Below, piece by piece: positions 17,896 through 26,316 of a DNA stretch of 64,000 nucleotides. The stretch covers positions 1 to 64,000 of the forward strand of contig ONKA01000017.1 of the NCBI GenBank assembly GCA_900318265.1. The letters are read 5' to 3'. The translations under genes and the position numbers were made by a program. Numbering within the stretch: position 1 is the stretch's first letter; the number at the start of each line of letters is the position of its first letter. The DNA comes from an uncultured Bacteroidales bacterium (GTDB lineage: Bacteria; Bacteroidota; Bacteroidia; Bacteroidales; F082). A model generated the notes under the pieces. It saw only the letters and a program-made list of their open reading frames with translations. It did not search any database and was not told where the DNA came from.

Positions 17896-18978
17896 TTACT
17901 TCACAACAAATTTCACCGTTTCACAGACGCCTTCTCCCTTCACCTGCAAGAAATAAAGCCCCTTTTCCAATCCAGCCACGGAAATGGTCCCGCTTGAAGT
18001 ACCAGCAGCCACTTCTTGTCCTACCAAATTGAAAATGGTATACTTCACACTTGCAGAAGGAAGGTTCTTCACATAGAGTACATCGGAAACGGGATTGGGA
18101 TAAATTTCAAGCGGTTGTTGGACGGTGGACTCGTGAACGGCCAAGGGTCCCATGTCGGGGATGATGTTCAAGATAATCCCTTCCACTTTGGTCATGCCAT
18201 AATAGAAATTCGGGTCGGGGATGTCGTACCAGTTATCCAAACTGCCACCGTACCCGAAATTGATATGGAACTTGCCGTCCGATTCGCGATAGCCATCGAC
18301 CACCACGTTGTGCCCCACCGTTCCCGCGGGATTCTCGACCGCTAGATGGGCAGGATAACCGGCATTCAGATTGGAAATTAGGGTGGCATACATGATGGAG
18401 TCGGGCTCGCGGAACAGCACGCAGTTCGTAAAGCCAAAGCGTTGATATGCCTCATAGGCTTGGTCCACATAGAAGGTGCCGGAACCTTCAGAAGTATAGA
18501 CCTGCGTGCAAGCTGTGCCGCAAGCAAAGACCAAGGCGGCGGCCAACTCGTCAGACAGTTCCTCACCCCGCTCGTAAGCGGCGTCGATGGAATCCAGCAT
18601 TTCGTTCAGCATCGGGAAGGACGGAAATTTCAAGCTTGCCCAATCGTCGTCAATGACATAATTACGTCCCGCATAGTAATGGTTATAATCGTCATCGTCG
18701 GTAAAGCGGGTGTCTTGGGTTGTGCGCAAATAATTGATAATCTGACCCATAGCAATAGCAGGACAGCCTGCAACGCTATAAGCATTGCCATTCACTGGGT
18801 CTCTGGGACAAAGTTGGTTGTAGGGAAAACCCTGTGTCCAATGCGAACCAAGAAAGCCATCCGCGCGAAGCGTCGGAGTGGCCGCATCTGGTTTTTCGAC
18901 GGTTTTCAGGAGAGGACTTTGCGCCCAGCTGTTCATAGCGCAAATTATCACAATTAAGAAAAGCAGAACTTTTTTCAT
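17896..18978 (-). CDS. C10-family cysteine protease with T9SS sorting domain
   Basis: 360 residues from ATG 18978. Signal peptide ends at NSWAQ. The catalytic domain begins soon after (HWTQGFPYNQLCP), with the active Cys in SVAGCPAIAMGQ (about residue 72) and His in GHNVVVDGY, as in streptopain and interpain. The long propeptide of streptopain is missing, so inhibition may come from elsewhere. The last 80 residues (IYPNPVSDVLYVK ... GLEKGLYFLQV ... VKFVVK) are a type A T9SS C-terminal domain, so the protease is exported to the surface or medium. TAGTTTTG at 19005-19012, minus strand, is the -7 element. Confidence 0.9.
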   Translation of the reverse strand: MKKVLLFLIVIICAMNSWAQSPLLKTVEKPDAATPTLRADGFLGSHWTQGFPYNQLCPRDPVNGNAYSVAGCPAIAMGQIINYLRTTQDTRFTDDDDYNHYYAGRNYVIDDDWASLKFPSFPMLNEMLDSIDAAYERGEELSDELAAALVFACGTACTQVYTSEGSGTFYVDQAYEAYQRFGFTNCVLFREPDSIMYATLISNLNAGYPAHLAVENPAGTVGHNVVVDGYRESDGKFHINFGYGGSLDNWYDIPDPNFYYGMTKVEGIILNIIPDMGPLAVHESTVQQPLEIYPNPVSDVLYVKNLPSASVKYTIFNLVGQEVAAGTSSGTISVAGLEKGLYFLQVKGEGVCETVKFVVK

Positions 18979-19049
18979 TTTGTTCAAATTATGGATTAAC
19001 GCTGCAAAACTATGATTTTTTCATTTGCAAAGGTAGTTTGTGTGCACAT

Positions 19050-19109
19050 TGTCCACATTATTGTCCATATAGAGTTTTCGCTTCGGAACGGATAATGCGC
19101 TATTTTTGC
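19050..19109 (+). promoter_or_regulatory. Shared regulatory module, copy 1
   Basis: GTCCAC and GTCCAT direct repeats (from 19051 and 19063), then GTTTTCGCTTCGGAACGG, then GATAAT and CTATTTTTGC. The same arrangement, ungapped over about 51 positions with roughly 70% identity, occurs at 24102-24161. The TATTTTTG at the end is the -7 element of the gene starting at 19133; the upstream parts are probably an operator. Confidence 0.65.
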
Positions 19110-19132
19110 GGTCGATTTGATAGAAGCAAACA

Positions 19133-20266
19133 ATGAATTTGGTATTGAACACATTAGGAGCAAGCATTGACAAAGAAACGATTATCGCTCTGCTTCCTGA
19201 CAATTGTATGGGCTGCAACCAGTGCTGGCTCAAAACACCTGGCATTTGCGCCATCAAGGACGATTATGAGAACATTCTCAAGAAACTGGTGAAGGCCGAT
19301 AACCTCTGGCTTGTCTTCGACACACGGTTTGGCTTTCTGGATTACAAAGGCAAACGAATGATGGATCGTATTATGCCTATGCTGAATATGACCATAGGTT
19401 TCCGCGACGGCTGGATGCGACATGAGTTGCGCTACCATGCGCTCAACATCGGGCTTTTGTATAAAGGAGCCGCTGACCAAGCGTTGTTGGAAGATTGGTG
19501 TAAACGTACCGCCGCCAACATCGGTGGACATTCGTTGGGTGCTATTCCCTTGGATGCTACTTCCAGCATGGTTCAAAACTCTAAACACTCAACTCTAAAC
19601 TCTAAACCAACTCATATCGTTATCATCAACGGCAGCCCAAGAGTGCAGAAATACAGTAACACCGACAAAATCATCCACACCTTCGCCCAAGGCATGGAAG
19701 AGGGTGGTGTCACCTGGGAACTTCACAACCTCTCCAGCCGTAAAGAATGGAGCGCAGCACGCGAAGCCTTTCTCAACAACGAACGCATCCTCATTGCGTT
19801 TCCGCTTTATGTGGAATGTGTGCCTGGCTTGATGCTGGAATTCTTGGAAACACTGCCTAAGGAACGCAAGCAGCATGCCGAAATATCCTTTATGCTTCAC
19901 GGAGGAATGGATGAAGGGAATGAATTTCGTCTATGTGAACGCATCCTGCGAGGACTACCCGAACAACTTGGTTGTAGTTACGGCGGCACACTCATCCATG
20001 GCGGCAGTTTCCGTATCCGTACCGCACCAGCCGATCAAGTGGCCAAGATGGTGACTCCCTACATTGAAATGGGTCGCCTGTTTGCGCAAAAAGGTAATTT
20101 TCTCTCTCCCGAAGCCACCAAATTTACAGGCATGGAACAATATCCTTGGCTGATTCGCAAAATGGTGAGCTTGTTGTTTTTGAAGAAAGTCAACGGGGAG
20201 TTTGAGCAGTTCGCCAAAGATTGGGGCTGCACTCGGCCGTTAGGTGATAAACCGTATAGTGAATAA
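19133..20266 (+). CDS. Two-domain flavodoxin-like NAD(P)H oxidoreductase
   Basis: 377 residues. Both halves look flavodoxin-like: the N-terminal half has a Cys motif CMGCNQCWLKTPGIC as in FMN-reductase relatives, and the second half begins IVIINGSPRVQKYSNTDKII, the FMN phosphate-binding loop. They are joined by a linker NSKHSTLNSKP, encoded by a CTCTAAACT-type minisatellite (19577-19608) also found in the rhamnosidase gene near 41300. It opens a same-strand run with the Cys-rich protein and the outer-membrane barrel. The electron donor and acceptor are unknown. Confidence 0.75.
   Translation: MNLVLNTLGASIDKETIIALLPDNCMGCNQCWLKTPGICAIKDDYENILKKLVKADNLWLVFDTRFGFLDYKGKRMMDRIMPMLNMTIGFRDGWMRHELRYHALNIGLLYKGAADQALLEDWCKRTAANIGGHSLGAIPLDATSSMVQNSKHSTLNSKPTHIVIINGSPRVQKYSNTDKIIHTFAQGMEEGGVTWELHNLSSRKEWSAAREAFLNNERILIAFPLYVECVPGLMLEFLETLPKERKQHAEISFMLHGGMDEGNEFRLCERILRGLPEQLGCSYGGTLIHGGSFRIRTAPADQVAKMVTPYIEMGRLFAQKGNFLSPEATKFTGMEQYPWLIRKMVSLLFLKKVNGEFEQFAKDWGCTRPLGDKPYSE
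19577..19608 (+). repeat. CTCTAAACT minisatellite inside a gene
   Basis: AACTCTAAACACTCAACTCT then AAACTCTAAACC, in frame within the flavoprotein gene, between its two domains. The same kind of repeat occurs at 41295-41326. Confidence 0.75.
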
Positions 20267-20283
20267 GAAAAAAATGTATTGAC

Positions 20284-20715
20284 ATGGAAATATCAAATTG
20301 GTTTAAGGGGTTCGAGAAAGGCATTGCACAGCTTTCACCAGAACAACGGTCAGTTTTCTTCGCGGAATGCGGAAAGAACTGTGTGAAAGGCGGTACGCTT
20401 TCGGTCTACCAAAAACTATATGTGGACGCTAAAGGTGACATGGATGTTTTCTTTGAGATGGCCAATGATTTGCCCGGAGTGAAAGGTGAGGTCGTCGAAA
20501 AAGGTCGTGTCTATCGGCTGGTCTTTTTGAAATGCACTTGTGAATTGTGCAAAAAAGGATATGTCACAACACCTTTGCTCTGTGAATGTTCACGCCAAAG
20601 CGTGATTTATTCGATGCAAAGTTTGTGGAAAGGCAAAAACTTCACCGTAACGCTTTGTCACTCCATTTTGGGTGGGGGAGCGGATTGCGAAATGAGAATA
20701 GAAGTTGAAAAATAA
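20284..20715 (+). CDS. Cysteine-rich hypothetical protein
   Basis: 143 residues with nine cysteines, many clustered as CTCELCKKG, LCEC and a late C in GGGADCEMRIEV. The pattern of paired Cys with a GxxxCxxxI end recalls small-molecule or metal-binding V4R-like domains, but I cannot assign it firmly. It starts 17 bp after the flavoprotein gene and ends 10 bp before the barrel gene, so the three are likely one operon. Confidence 0.7.
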   Translation: MEISNWFKGFEKGIAQLSPEQRSVFFAECGKNCVKGGTLSVYQKLYVDAKGDMDVFFEMANDLPGVKGEVVEKGRVYRLVFLKCTCELCKKGYVTTPLLCECSRQSVIYSMQSLWKGKNFTVTLCHSILGGGADCEMRIEVEK

Positions 20716-20725
20716 ACTCAAAAAG

Positions 20726-23074
20726 ATGAAAACACTGAAATTAATAACTCTTACCGCTGCATTGCTGATGACGGTTTCAGCATTGGCTCAAAACCAAAGC
20801 TTAGTTGGGCACATTACCGATGAAAACGGCGAACCAATGCCCTTCGTGAATGTGATGCTACTTTCACTTCCCGACTCGACCTTTGTGCAAGGAACGGTGA
20901 CCGATGAGCAAGGTTCATTCCTCTTGCCGACCGACAAAAAAGACGGCCTGCTGAAAGTGTCGTGCGTGGGCTATCAAACCCAATATGCAAAGCCCACAAA
21001 CGGCTTGACCATCCAGATGACGATGGATGCACAAATGCTCGGCGAGGTGGTTGTGAAGAGCCAGTTGCCCCAAACGCGGCTGACAGGTAACTCGATGATT
21101 ACCACCATCCAAGGTTCGGTGCTTGAGGATTCGGGGACGGCACAAGAGATGCTGACCAAAGTGCCTGGAATGACGGGCAGCGAGGATGGACTTGAAGTGT
21201 TGGGCAAAGGCTCACCCATTATCTATATCAACGGTCGGCTAATGCGTGACGACAGCGAGTTGCGCCGCCTGCGCAGCGACGACATCCGCGATGTGGAAGT
21301 CATCAACAACCCGGGAGCGCAATATGACGCCACAGTGAGGGCCGTGGTTCGCATCCGCACCAAGAAGCAACAAGGCGACGGCCTCAGCCTCGACCTGAAC
21401 CTGACCGACGACCAGGATTTGCAGTATGGCTTCAACACGCCCCGTGGAAAACTCGGCATGAACTACCGCAAAAACGGTGTCGATGTGTTTAGCTCGGTTT
21501 ATTATAGACACATGGACTACCGCCAATACAGCAGTTTGGAGGAAATTGCCAACACCACTAAAGTGTTCCGACAAGCGGGTCCCTACACCATGACTTGGAA
21601 AAACGACCAACTCGTTTATACCGCTGGTGCCAACTGGCAAGTCTCCGACAACCATTCCTTGGGCATCCGTGCCGACCTGACACATTATCTCGGCGGCGAG
21701 AACAAGGTCATCTACGATGAAGATGTCTTCGAAAACGACGTCTTCCTCGACCATCTTTACAGTGTGCAGACCAGCAAGGAAACCAAGCCGCTCGGTATCC
21801 TCACAAACGCCTATTACAACGGCACAGCGGGCAAACTCGGCATCGACTTTAACTTCGACTTTCTGAACACTGCTACCAACACCGACCGCGAAAATGTGGA
21901 GCAAAGTTTGATAGAAGATGACTTTGTCAGAAGCAGGTCGGGAGCGGAGAGCAGGCTGTATGCTTCCAAGTTGGTGCTTTCCTATCCCGTTTGGAAAGGC
22001 AGCATCGAGGCAGGCACTGAGATGACCTTTGCCAAGCGTCACAACACCTATTGGATTGACAAACAAGCCATTGCCAACACCGATGCTGACATCACGGAAA
22101 ACAATATCGCTGCCTTTGCGCAATATGCCTGCGATTTCGGGAAATGGGGTCAAACCAGTGTTGGAATGCGTTACGAACACACGCTTTTGGACTATAGGGA
22201 TGTGACCAACAACGATTTCCTGTATCGTCCGCAGGACGAGTTCTTCCCGACGGCCTCCTATTCCGTTGCCTTGGGCAAGGTGGAGATGGGACTATCGTAT
22301 GGCATCAAGACCAACCGTCCGAGTTTCTTTGCGATGAACGATGCCGTCACCTACATCAGCCGTTATTCGATGCAGGCGGGCAACTCGCAATTGCTCAACG
22401 AGCGTATTCAAGACCTTACGCTAAATGTGGGATACAAGTGGCTCGCGTTCACGGCTTCCTACGGACATTGCAAGAACCCCATCACGCAGTGGGCTTACCT
22501 CACCGATGGCGATGCCGCCCTAATCAAACATATCAACCTCGAGAAACCTGTGAATACGATTGGCGCCTACATTTCGGCAACGCCGAGAGCGGGTATCTGG
22601 TCGCTCAACGCCACCGCAGGCATGGAGAAGCAAGACCTTTGGCTCGATCTCGAAGACATTCATGTTCCAGAAGGTACACGCAGGGCCTATTTCGACAAGC
22701 CTGTTTTTACTTTCAACGCCTTCAACACCTTCAGTTTCAAGCATGATTGGAAAATTGACATCAATTTCATGTTCCGCTCGCGCGGCCATCAGCTGAATTT
22801 CTACAACGATTATAACTATGCAAACCTTGGCGTTGTCGTGCAAAAGAGCTTCCTGAAGGACAAGTCGCTCACCATCCGTGCCGCCGTGCTCGACATCCTG
22901 CGATGCTGTGGCATGAACGAATACAGCGATATGGGCTATTACCAAATCCAGCAGAACAATATTTTCTCGACGCACAAGTTCCAAGTCTCGGTGTATTATC
23001 GCCTGAATTCGACACGGAGCAAATACAAGGGCACAGGCGCTGGTAAGGATGCGCAGGAAAGAATGAAATCATAG
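20726..23074 (+). CDS. TonB-receptor-like outer-membrane beta-barrel protein
   Basis: 782 residues from ATG 20726 (the frame also opens at a TTG 21 bases earlier, before the signal peptide). Signal peptide ends at SALAQ. Then a carboxypeptidase-like regulatory domain (LVGHITDENGEPMPFVNVML, about 25-105), a plug-like region (SPIIYINGRLMRD ... DVEVINNPGAQYDA, about 110-220) and a long C-terminal barrel of the OMP_b-brl_3 type. Such proteins bind or import a ligand across the outer membrane. Here the partner SusD is absent, so glycan import is not indicated. Confidence 0.87.
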   Translation: MKTLKLITLTAALLMTVSALAQNQSLVGHITDENGEPMPFVNVMLLSLPDSTFVQGTVTDEQGSFLLPTDKKDGLLKVSCVGYQTQYAKPTNGLTIQMTMDAQMLGEVVVKSQLPQTRLTGNSMITTIQGSVLEDSGTAQEMLTKVPGMTGSEDGLEVLGKGSPIIYINGRLMRDDSELRRLRSDDIRDVEVINNPGAQYDATVRAVVRIRTKKQQGDGLSLDLNLTDDQDLQYGFNTPRGKLGMNYRKNGVDVFSSVYYRHMDYRQYSSLEEIANTTKVFRQAGPYTMTWKNDQLVYTAGANWQVSDNHSLGIRADLTHYLGGENKVIYDEDVFENDVFLDHLYSVQTSKETKPLGILTNAYYNGTAGKLGIDFNFDFLNTATNTDRENVEQSLIEDDFVRSRSGAESRLYASKLVLSYPVWKGSIEAGTEMTFAKRHNTYWIDKQAIANTDADITENNIAAFAQYACDFGKWGQTSVGMRYEHTLLDYRDVTNNDFLYRPQDEFFPTASYSVALGKVEMGLSYGIKTNRPSFFAMNDAVTYISRYSMQAGNSQLLNERIQDLTLNVGYKWLAFTASYGHCKNPITQWAYLTDGDAALIKHINLEKPVNTIGAYISATPRAGIWSLNATAGMEKQDLWLDLEDIHVPEGTRRAYFDKPVFTFNAFNTFSFKHDWKIDINFMFRSRGHQLNFYNDYNYANLGVVVQKSFLKDKSLTIRAAVLDILRCCGMNEYSDMGYYQIQQNNIFSTHKFQVSVYYRLNSTRSKYKGTGAGKDAQERMKS

Positions 23075-23090
23075 GTCGGAGGACGGTTCG

Positions 23091-24014
23091 TCACATTCCC
23101 AACTTGGCCTTAAGCCTTTGTCGTGCCTTGGTGACTGAGGCAGGCGAAATGCCCAAAAGAATGGCTTGCTCGGTCACGGAAAACTGAAGTCGGGAAAGCA
23201 TGATTAGGCGGACATCGCCACGGGTGAGGTTGGGATGCTCCTTCCTAAGCGATTCAGGCGTGAGGGAGAAGCCGTTTCGGAACACGCGTTCCATTTCGAC
23301 CCATTCATTGTCCTGAATATAGCGTGGTGCGGTGTGAAGCTCTTGCAGCAGGTGGTTCTGGCCAGCCAGTGAATGGATCAATAGATAGGATTCAACATCG
23401 CCTTCGGGTCCAGTGCCTTCTTGAGGCATAAACGATTCCCGATCATCGTTGCCGGCACGAATGACCATCAGGAATGCCCTCACATTCTTGCCGAAGATTT
23501 CGGACACTTGCGGGATGCTGAGTGCAGCACCGCCTTCCACACAAGTATGCGCCAGCCCAATGCCGACAAGCATCAGTTGGTAATAAAGCATTTCGGCGTC
23601 TTTCCCTTGCAAACCGAAAGACTGGCCAATGGCGGCAATCGACTCCTGTTTAAAGCCCACTTGGGTGTCGATGTAATCCTCGAAAGAGGTAGCCGAAGCC
23701 TTGTTATCCATCACCAATTTGAAGAGTTGAGGCTCATCGATGGCGAACCACAAGAAGGCCAAGCCCATGCCTTTGAAAGGCGGATTCAAGGAAAAGCCTG
23801 CGCCGACACGCTCCTTGAACAAACGGCGGGCTTCGGTGCGGACGGCCTCCAATACGCCTTTCATGGAGCCGAATTTCGAGAAAACGGCATTGACGCCACA
23901 ACCCAACGCCGAAGAAAGACTTCTGGCTGTAAGTGCGGAAATGCCGCCTTTTCTCACGATGTCAATAGCAGCAGCGAGTATTTTTTCTTTCGGTATGCTT
24001 GTTGGTCTTGCCAT
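23091..24014 (-). CDS. TetR-type regulator with extra C-terminal HTH
   Basis: 307 residues, about 100 longer than usual TetR proteins. Residues 1-60 hold the TetR HTH (ILAAAIDIVRKGGISALTAR ... GVNAVFSKFGSMKGVL). A ligand-binding helical core follows to about 200. The last 60 residues (LTPESLRKEHPNLTRGDVRL, then FSVTEQAILLGISPASVTKA) match the LuxR-like HTH that ends many Bacteroidota TPR regulators. Two DNA-binding domains in one chain are unusual. It is divergent from the DUF2807 gene and converges on the barrel gene, so it probably controls the modules at 19050 and 24102. TACTTTTG at 24046-24053 (minus) is its -7 element. Confidence 0.82.
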   Translation of the reverse strand: MARPTSIPKEKILAAAIDIVRKGGISALTARSLSSALGCGVNAVFSKFGSMKGVLEAVRTEARRLFKERVGAGFSLNPPFKGMGLAFLWFAIDEPQLFKLVMDNKASATSFEDYIDTQVGFKQESIAAIGQSFGLQGKDAEMLYYQLMLVGIGLAHTCVEGGAALSIPQVSEIFGKNVRAFLMVIRAGNDDRESFMPQEGTGPEGDVESYLLIHSLAGQNHLLQELHTAPRYIQDNEWVEMERVFRNGFSLTPESLRKEHPNLTRGDVRLIMLSRLQFSVTEQAILLGISPASVTKARQRLKAKLGM

Positions 24015-24101
24015 AATAAAACAACCGTTCCGTTATTATCCGATGCAAAAGTAAGGAAATCCCATACAAATTCAGTGCATTTTGAGAACAAAATGTCGCA
24101 A

Positions 24102-24161
24102 AGTCCATAAAAATGTCCATGTGTTGTTTTCATTTCGAAATAGATAATATACTATTTTTGC
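24102..24161 (+). promoter_or_regulatory. Shared regulatory module, copy 2
   Basis: GTCCAT twice (from 24102 and 24114), then GTTTTCATTTCGAAATAG, then GATAAT and CTATTTTTGC, aligned without gaps to copy 1 at 19051-19109. ATTTCGAAAT at its centre is a perfect palindrome. It lies between the TetR gene and the DUF2807 gene and ends in the -7 element of the latter. Confidence 0.65.
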
Positions 24162-24233
24162 AGCCGTTTAATGAGCAAGTAAAACCATAATAAAACCGAT
24201 GCCCCGATGGTATATAACAGCGGCCATATTAAA

Positions 24234-25073
24234 ATGAAAAAGTATTTGGCAATTCTGTCAGTCGTCGTTTTGTTTGCTTTTTGCAGTTGTTCCAAATTTG
24301 CTGGTGAGCCTATCTCCAAGGATTTCAGCATTTCGGGCACATACACCGAGCTTGAAGTGGAGGATGCGTTTGACGTCACGGTCAGCGATGCTGCGACACA
24401 AATCACCATCACTGCGGGTGAATATGTCATGCCGAATGTGGTGGTGGAAACCGTTGAGAACACTTTGAAAATCTACCTTAAAGGTTGGCATTCCAACCGT
24501 GGAACGGATATGACAGTAATCTTGCCTTATAACGCTAACTTGACGAGCGTTGACCTGTCGGGTGCTTCTGAGTTCCATTCGGAATTTGGCCTTGAAGGCA
24601 ATAAGGTTGAGGTGGGTTTGTCGGGTGCTTCTGATTTTTATTGCGACATAGACGCCGAAGAAGTTGACATTGACCTGTCGGGTGCATCCGATTTCTTTGG
24701 CGAAGTTTTGGCTGACGAAATTGAGATGGACTTGTCGGGTAGTTCCAAAATCAAGGGTTATGTGGATGCCGATGAACTTGACCTTGACTTGAGCGGCGCT
24801 TCGGAGGCTACCATTGAGGGACAAGTCGGCACGCTCAAGATTGATTTGACGGGTGCCAGCGACATCAATAAAACCATCAACGGCAACAGATACGGCTTCG
24901 CTTGCGACCAATGCGAAGGCTCGGTGTCGGGCGCCAGCAATGTCTACATCCATTGCGACGGCACTATCAAAGTGAACCTTTCGGGCGCCAGCGACCTGCA
25001 TTATACGGGCAATGCCGCCACTACGGGCTGCTCCACTTCTGGCGGTTCTAACATCTATCATGATACGCTGTAA
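24234..25073 (+). CDS. DUF2807 (head GIN domain) lipoprotein
   Basis: 279 residues from ATG 24234. Leader MKKYLAILSVVVLFAFCSC gives a lipoprotein (Cys 17 or 19). The rest is a repeat-built right-handed beta-helix: the motif LSGAS or a close variant recurs about nine times at roughly 20-residue spacing (SGASEFHSEF, SGASDFYCDI, SGASDFFGEV). DUF2807 proteins are thought to be surface adhesin-like. Its promoter carries the module shared with the flavoprotein operon. Confidence 0.85.
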   Translation: MKKYLAILSVVVLFAFCSCSKFAGEPISKDFSISGTYTELEVEDAFDVTVSDAATQITITAGEYVMPNVVVETVENTLKIYLKGWHSNRGTDMTVILPYNANLTSVDLSGASEFHSEFGLEGNKVEVGLSGASDFYCDIDAEEVDIDLSGASDFFGEVLADEIEMDLSGSSKIKGYVDADELDLDLSGASEATIEGQVGTLKIDLTGASDINKTINGNRYGFACDQCEGSVSGASNVYIHCDGTIKVNLSGASDLHYTGNAATTGCSTSGGSNIYHDTL

Positions 25074-25085
25074 AACTATTTAGCC

Positions 25086-25421
25086 ATGGAACAAAAGTTT
25101 TGTCAAAGCTGCGGTATGCCGCTCACTAACGAAATCCTCGGCACCAATGCCGATGGAAGCAAAAATGAGGATTATTGCATCTATTGCTACAAGGATGGCA
25201 AGTTTACCCAAGACTGCACGATGGATGAGATGATAGAGCATTGTGCCCAGTTTGTGGACGAGGTAAACAAAGGACTGCCCCAGCCCATCACGAAGGAAGA
25301 ATACATCGGCCAGATGAAGATGTACTTCCCGCACCTGAAACGCTGGCGTAAGGAATTGTCGATAGATGATGACACTCCAGGCCGACACACTGCCCATCAC
25401 CATGATATCGTCGGTCGATGA
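25086..25421 (+). CDS. Zinc-ribbon protein, paralogue of the one at 8813
   Basis: 111 residues. The first 88 closely match the protein at 8813 (FCQSCGMPL, GTNADGSKNEDYC, GKFTQDCTM). The stop seen there after LKRWKQ is missing, and the frame runs on for about 23 residues with an unusual His-rich end (GRHTAHHHDIVGR), overlapping the next gene by 56 bases. This tail is not protein-like and suggests a lost stop or a frameshift in what was once a fusion with the next domain. 12 bp after the DUF2807 gene. Confidence 0.8.
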   Translation: MEQKFCQSCGMPLTNEILGTNADGSKNEDYCIYCYKDGKFTQDCTMDEMIEHCAQFVDEVNKGLPQPITKEEYIGQMKMYFPHLKRWRKELSIDDDTPGRHTAHHHDIVGR

Positions 25422-25767
25422 GGAGGGCTTCCCTTGCACCAAGGCCATGCTGTCACCTAGGGTCCGCGAAGGTATCAAGGTGTTCTATTTCACCACCAAC
25501 ACTTTCTCGCTGCGTGTGGCCCACTACAAGGCCAACCCAAAGGCCAGCATCTATTTCTGCGATGCCGAAGGCTTCAAGGGGATGATGTTGCGCGGCACTA
25601 TGGAGGTGCTGACCGATGCCCAAAGCAAGGAGATGATTTGGCGCGATGGCGACACGGAATATTACCCAGGTGGCGTCACCGACCCGAACTATTGCGTGCT
25701 GAAATTCACCGCCACCGATGGCCGTTTCTATAGCGACTTCTATCCGAGGAGCTTTGTGCTTGAGTAA
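25366..25767 (+). CDS. Pyridoxamine 5'-phosphate oxidase-like flavoprotein
   Basis: 133 residues with the split-barrel FMN-binding pattern: ITMISSVDEEGFPCTKAM, YFTTNTFSLRVAHYKANPKA, LRGTMEVLTDAQSKEMIW. Family members bind FMN, F420 or haem; the true pyridoxine enzyme is longer, so this is a general-stress-type relative. ATG ATG at 25366 follows an in-frame TAG, so the short N-terminus is real. It overlaps the zinc-ribbon frame by 56 bases. Confidence 0.82.
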   Translation: MMTLQADTLPITMISSVDEEGFPCTKAMLSPRVREGIKVFYFTTNTFSLRVAHYKANPKASIYFCDAEGFKGMMLRGTMEVLTDAQSKEMIWRDGDTEYYPGGVTDPNYCVLKFTATDGRFYSDFYPRSFVLE

Positions 25768-25776
25768 GGTTTGTTG

Positions 25777-26280
25777 ATGAAATCCTTGCCAAATGCTTTA
25801 TCGGCACTTCGATTTTTAGGGGCCGTTTGCCTTCTATTTTTCGGAGTCGAGAGTTGTGCTTTCTGGGTCATTTATTTCGTCTGTGGCCTCAGCGATATGG
25901 CAGATGGCTATCTCGCCCGAAAACTCGGATGTGAAAGCAAAACAGGTGCAATGCTGGATAGTTTGGCTGATTTGGCCTTCGTAATATGTTGCTGCTTTAA
26001 ATTGATACCTGCATTGGCATTTCCAAAATGGTTGTGGATCTGGGGCGGAGTGATTGTCGCCATTAAGGTCATCAACCAAATCTCTGCGTTAGTGATGTAC
26101 AAGAAATGTATCTTTCCTCACACCATTTCAAATAAAGTAACGGGGGTTCTGCTTTTTATTGGAATTCCTTTGACGCTATTTTTGGAATCGATTGTTCCGA
26201 TGGTCATTATAGTCGCTGTCGCAACATTTGCTGCTGTTCAAGAGGGGCATTTCATTAGAACAGGGTTGGAGAAACCATGA
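25777..26280 (+). CDS. CDP-alcohol phosphatidyltransferase family protein
   Basis: 167 residues from ATG 25777 (two in-frame TTG codons precede it). The catalytic motif D-G-x2-A-R ... G-x3-D-x3-D is complete in SDMADGYLARKLG and SKTGAMLDSLAD. Five to six membrane helices. Enzymes of this family join an alcohol to CDP-diacylglycerol in the inner membrane (for example PgsA or PssA). Which phospholipid it makes cannot be told. Confidence 0.88.
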   Translation: MKSLPNALSALRFLGAVCLLFFGVESCAFWVIYFVCGLSDMADGYLARKLGCESKTGAMLDSLADLAFVICCCFKLIPALAFPKWLWIWGGVIVAIKVINQISALVMYKKCIFPHTISNKVTGVLLFIGIPLTLFLESIVPMVIIVAVATFAAVQEGHFIRTGLEKP

Positions 26281-26316
26281 AATTGCCGTATTTTTGCAGC
26301 GTATTAAACATTTGCA

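Noticed and set aside
20726..23074. SusC-type glycan importer
   Set aside because: No SusD partner and no glycan-locus genes adjoin; the barrel is of the shorter OMP_b-brl_3 type.
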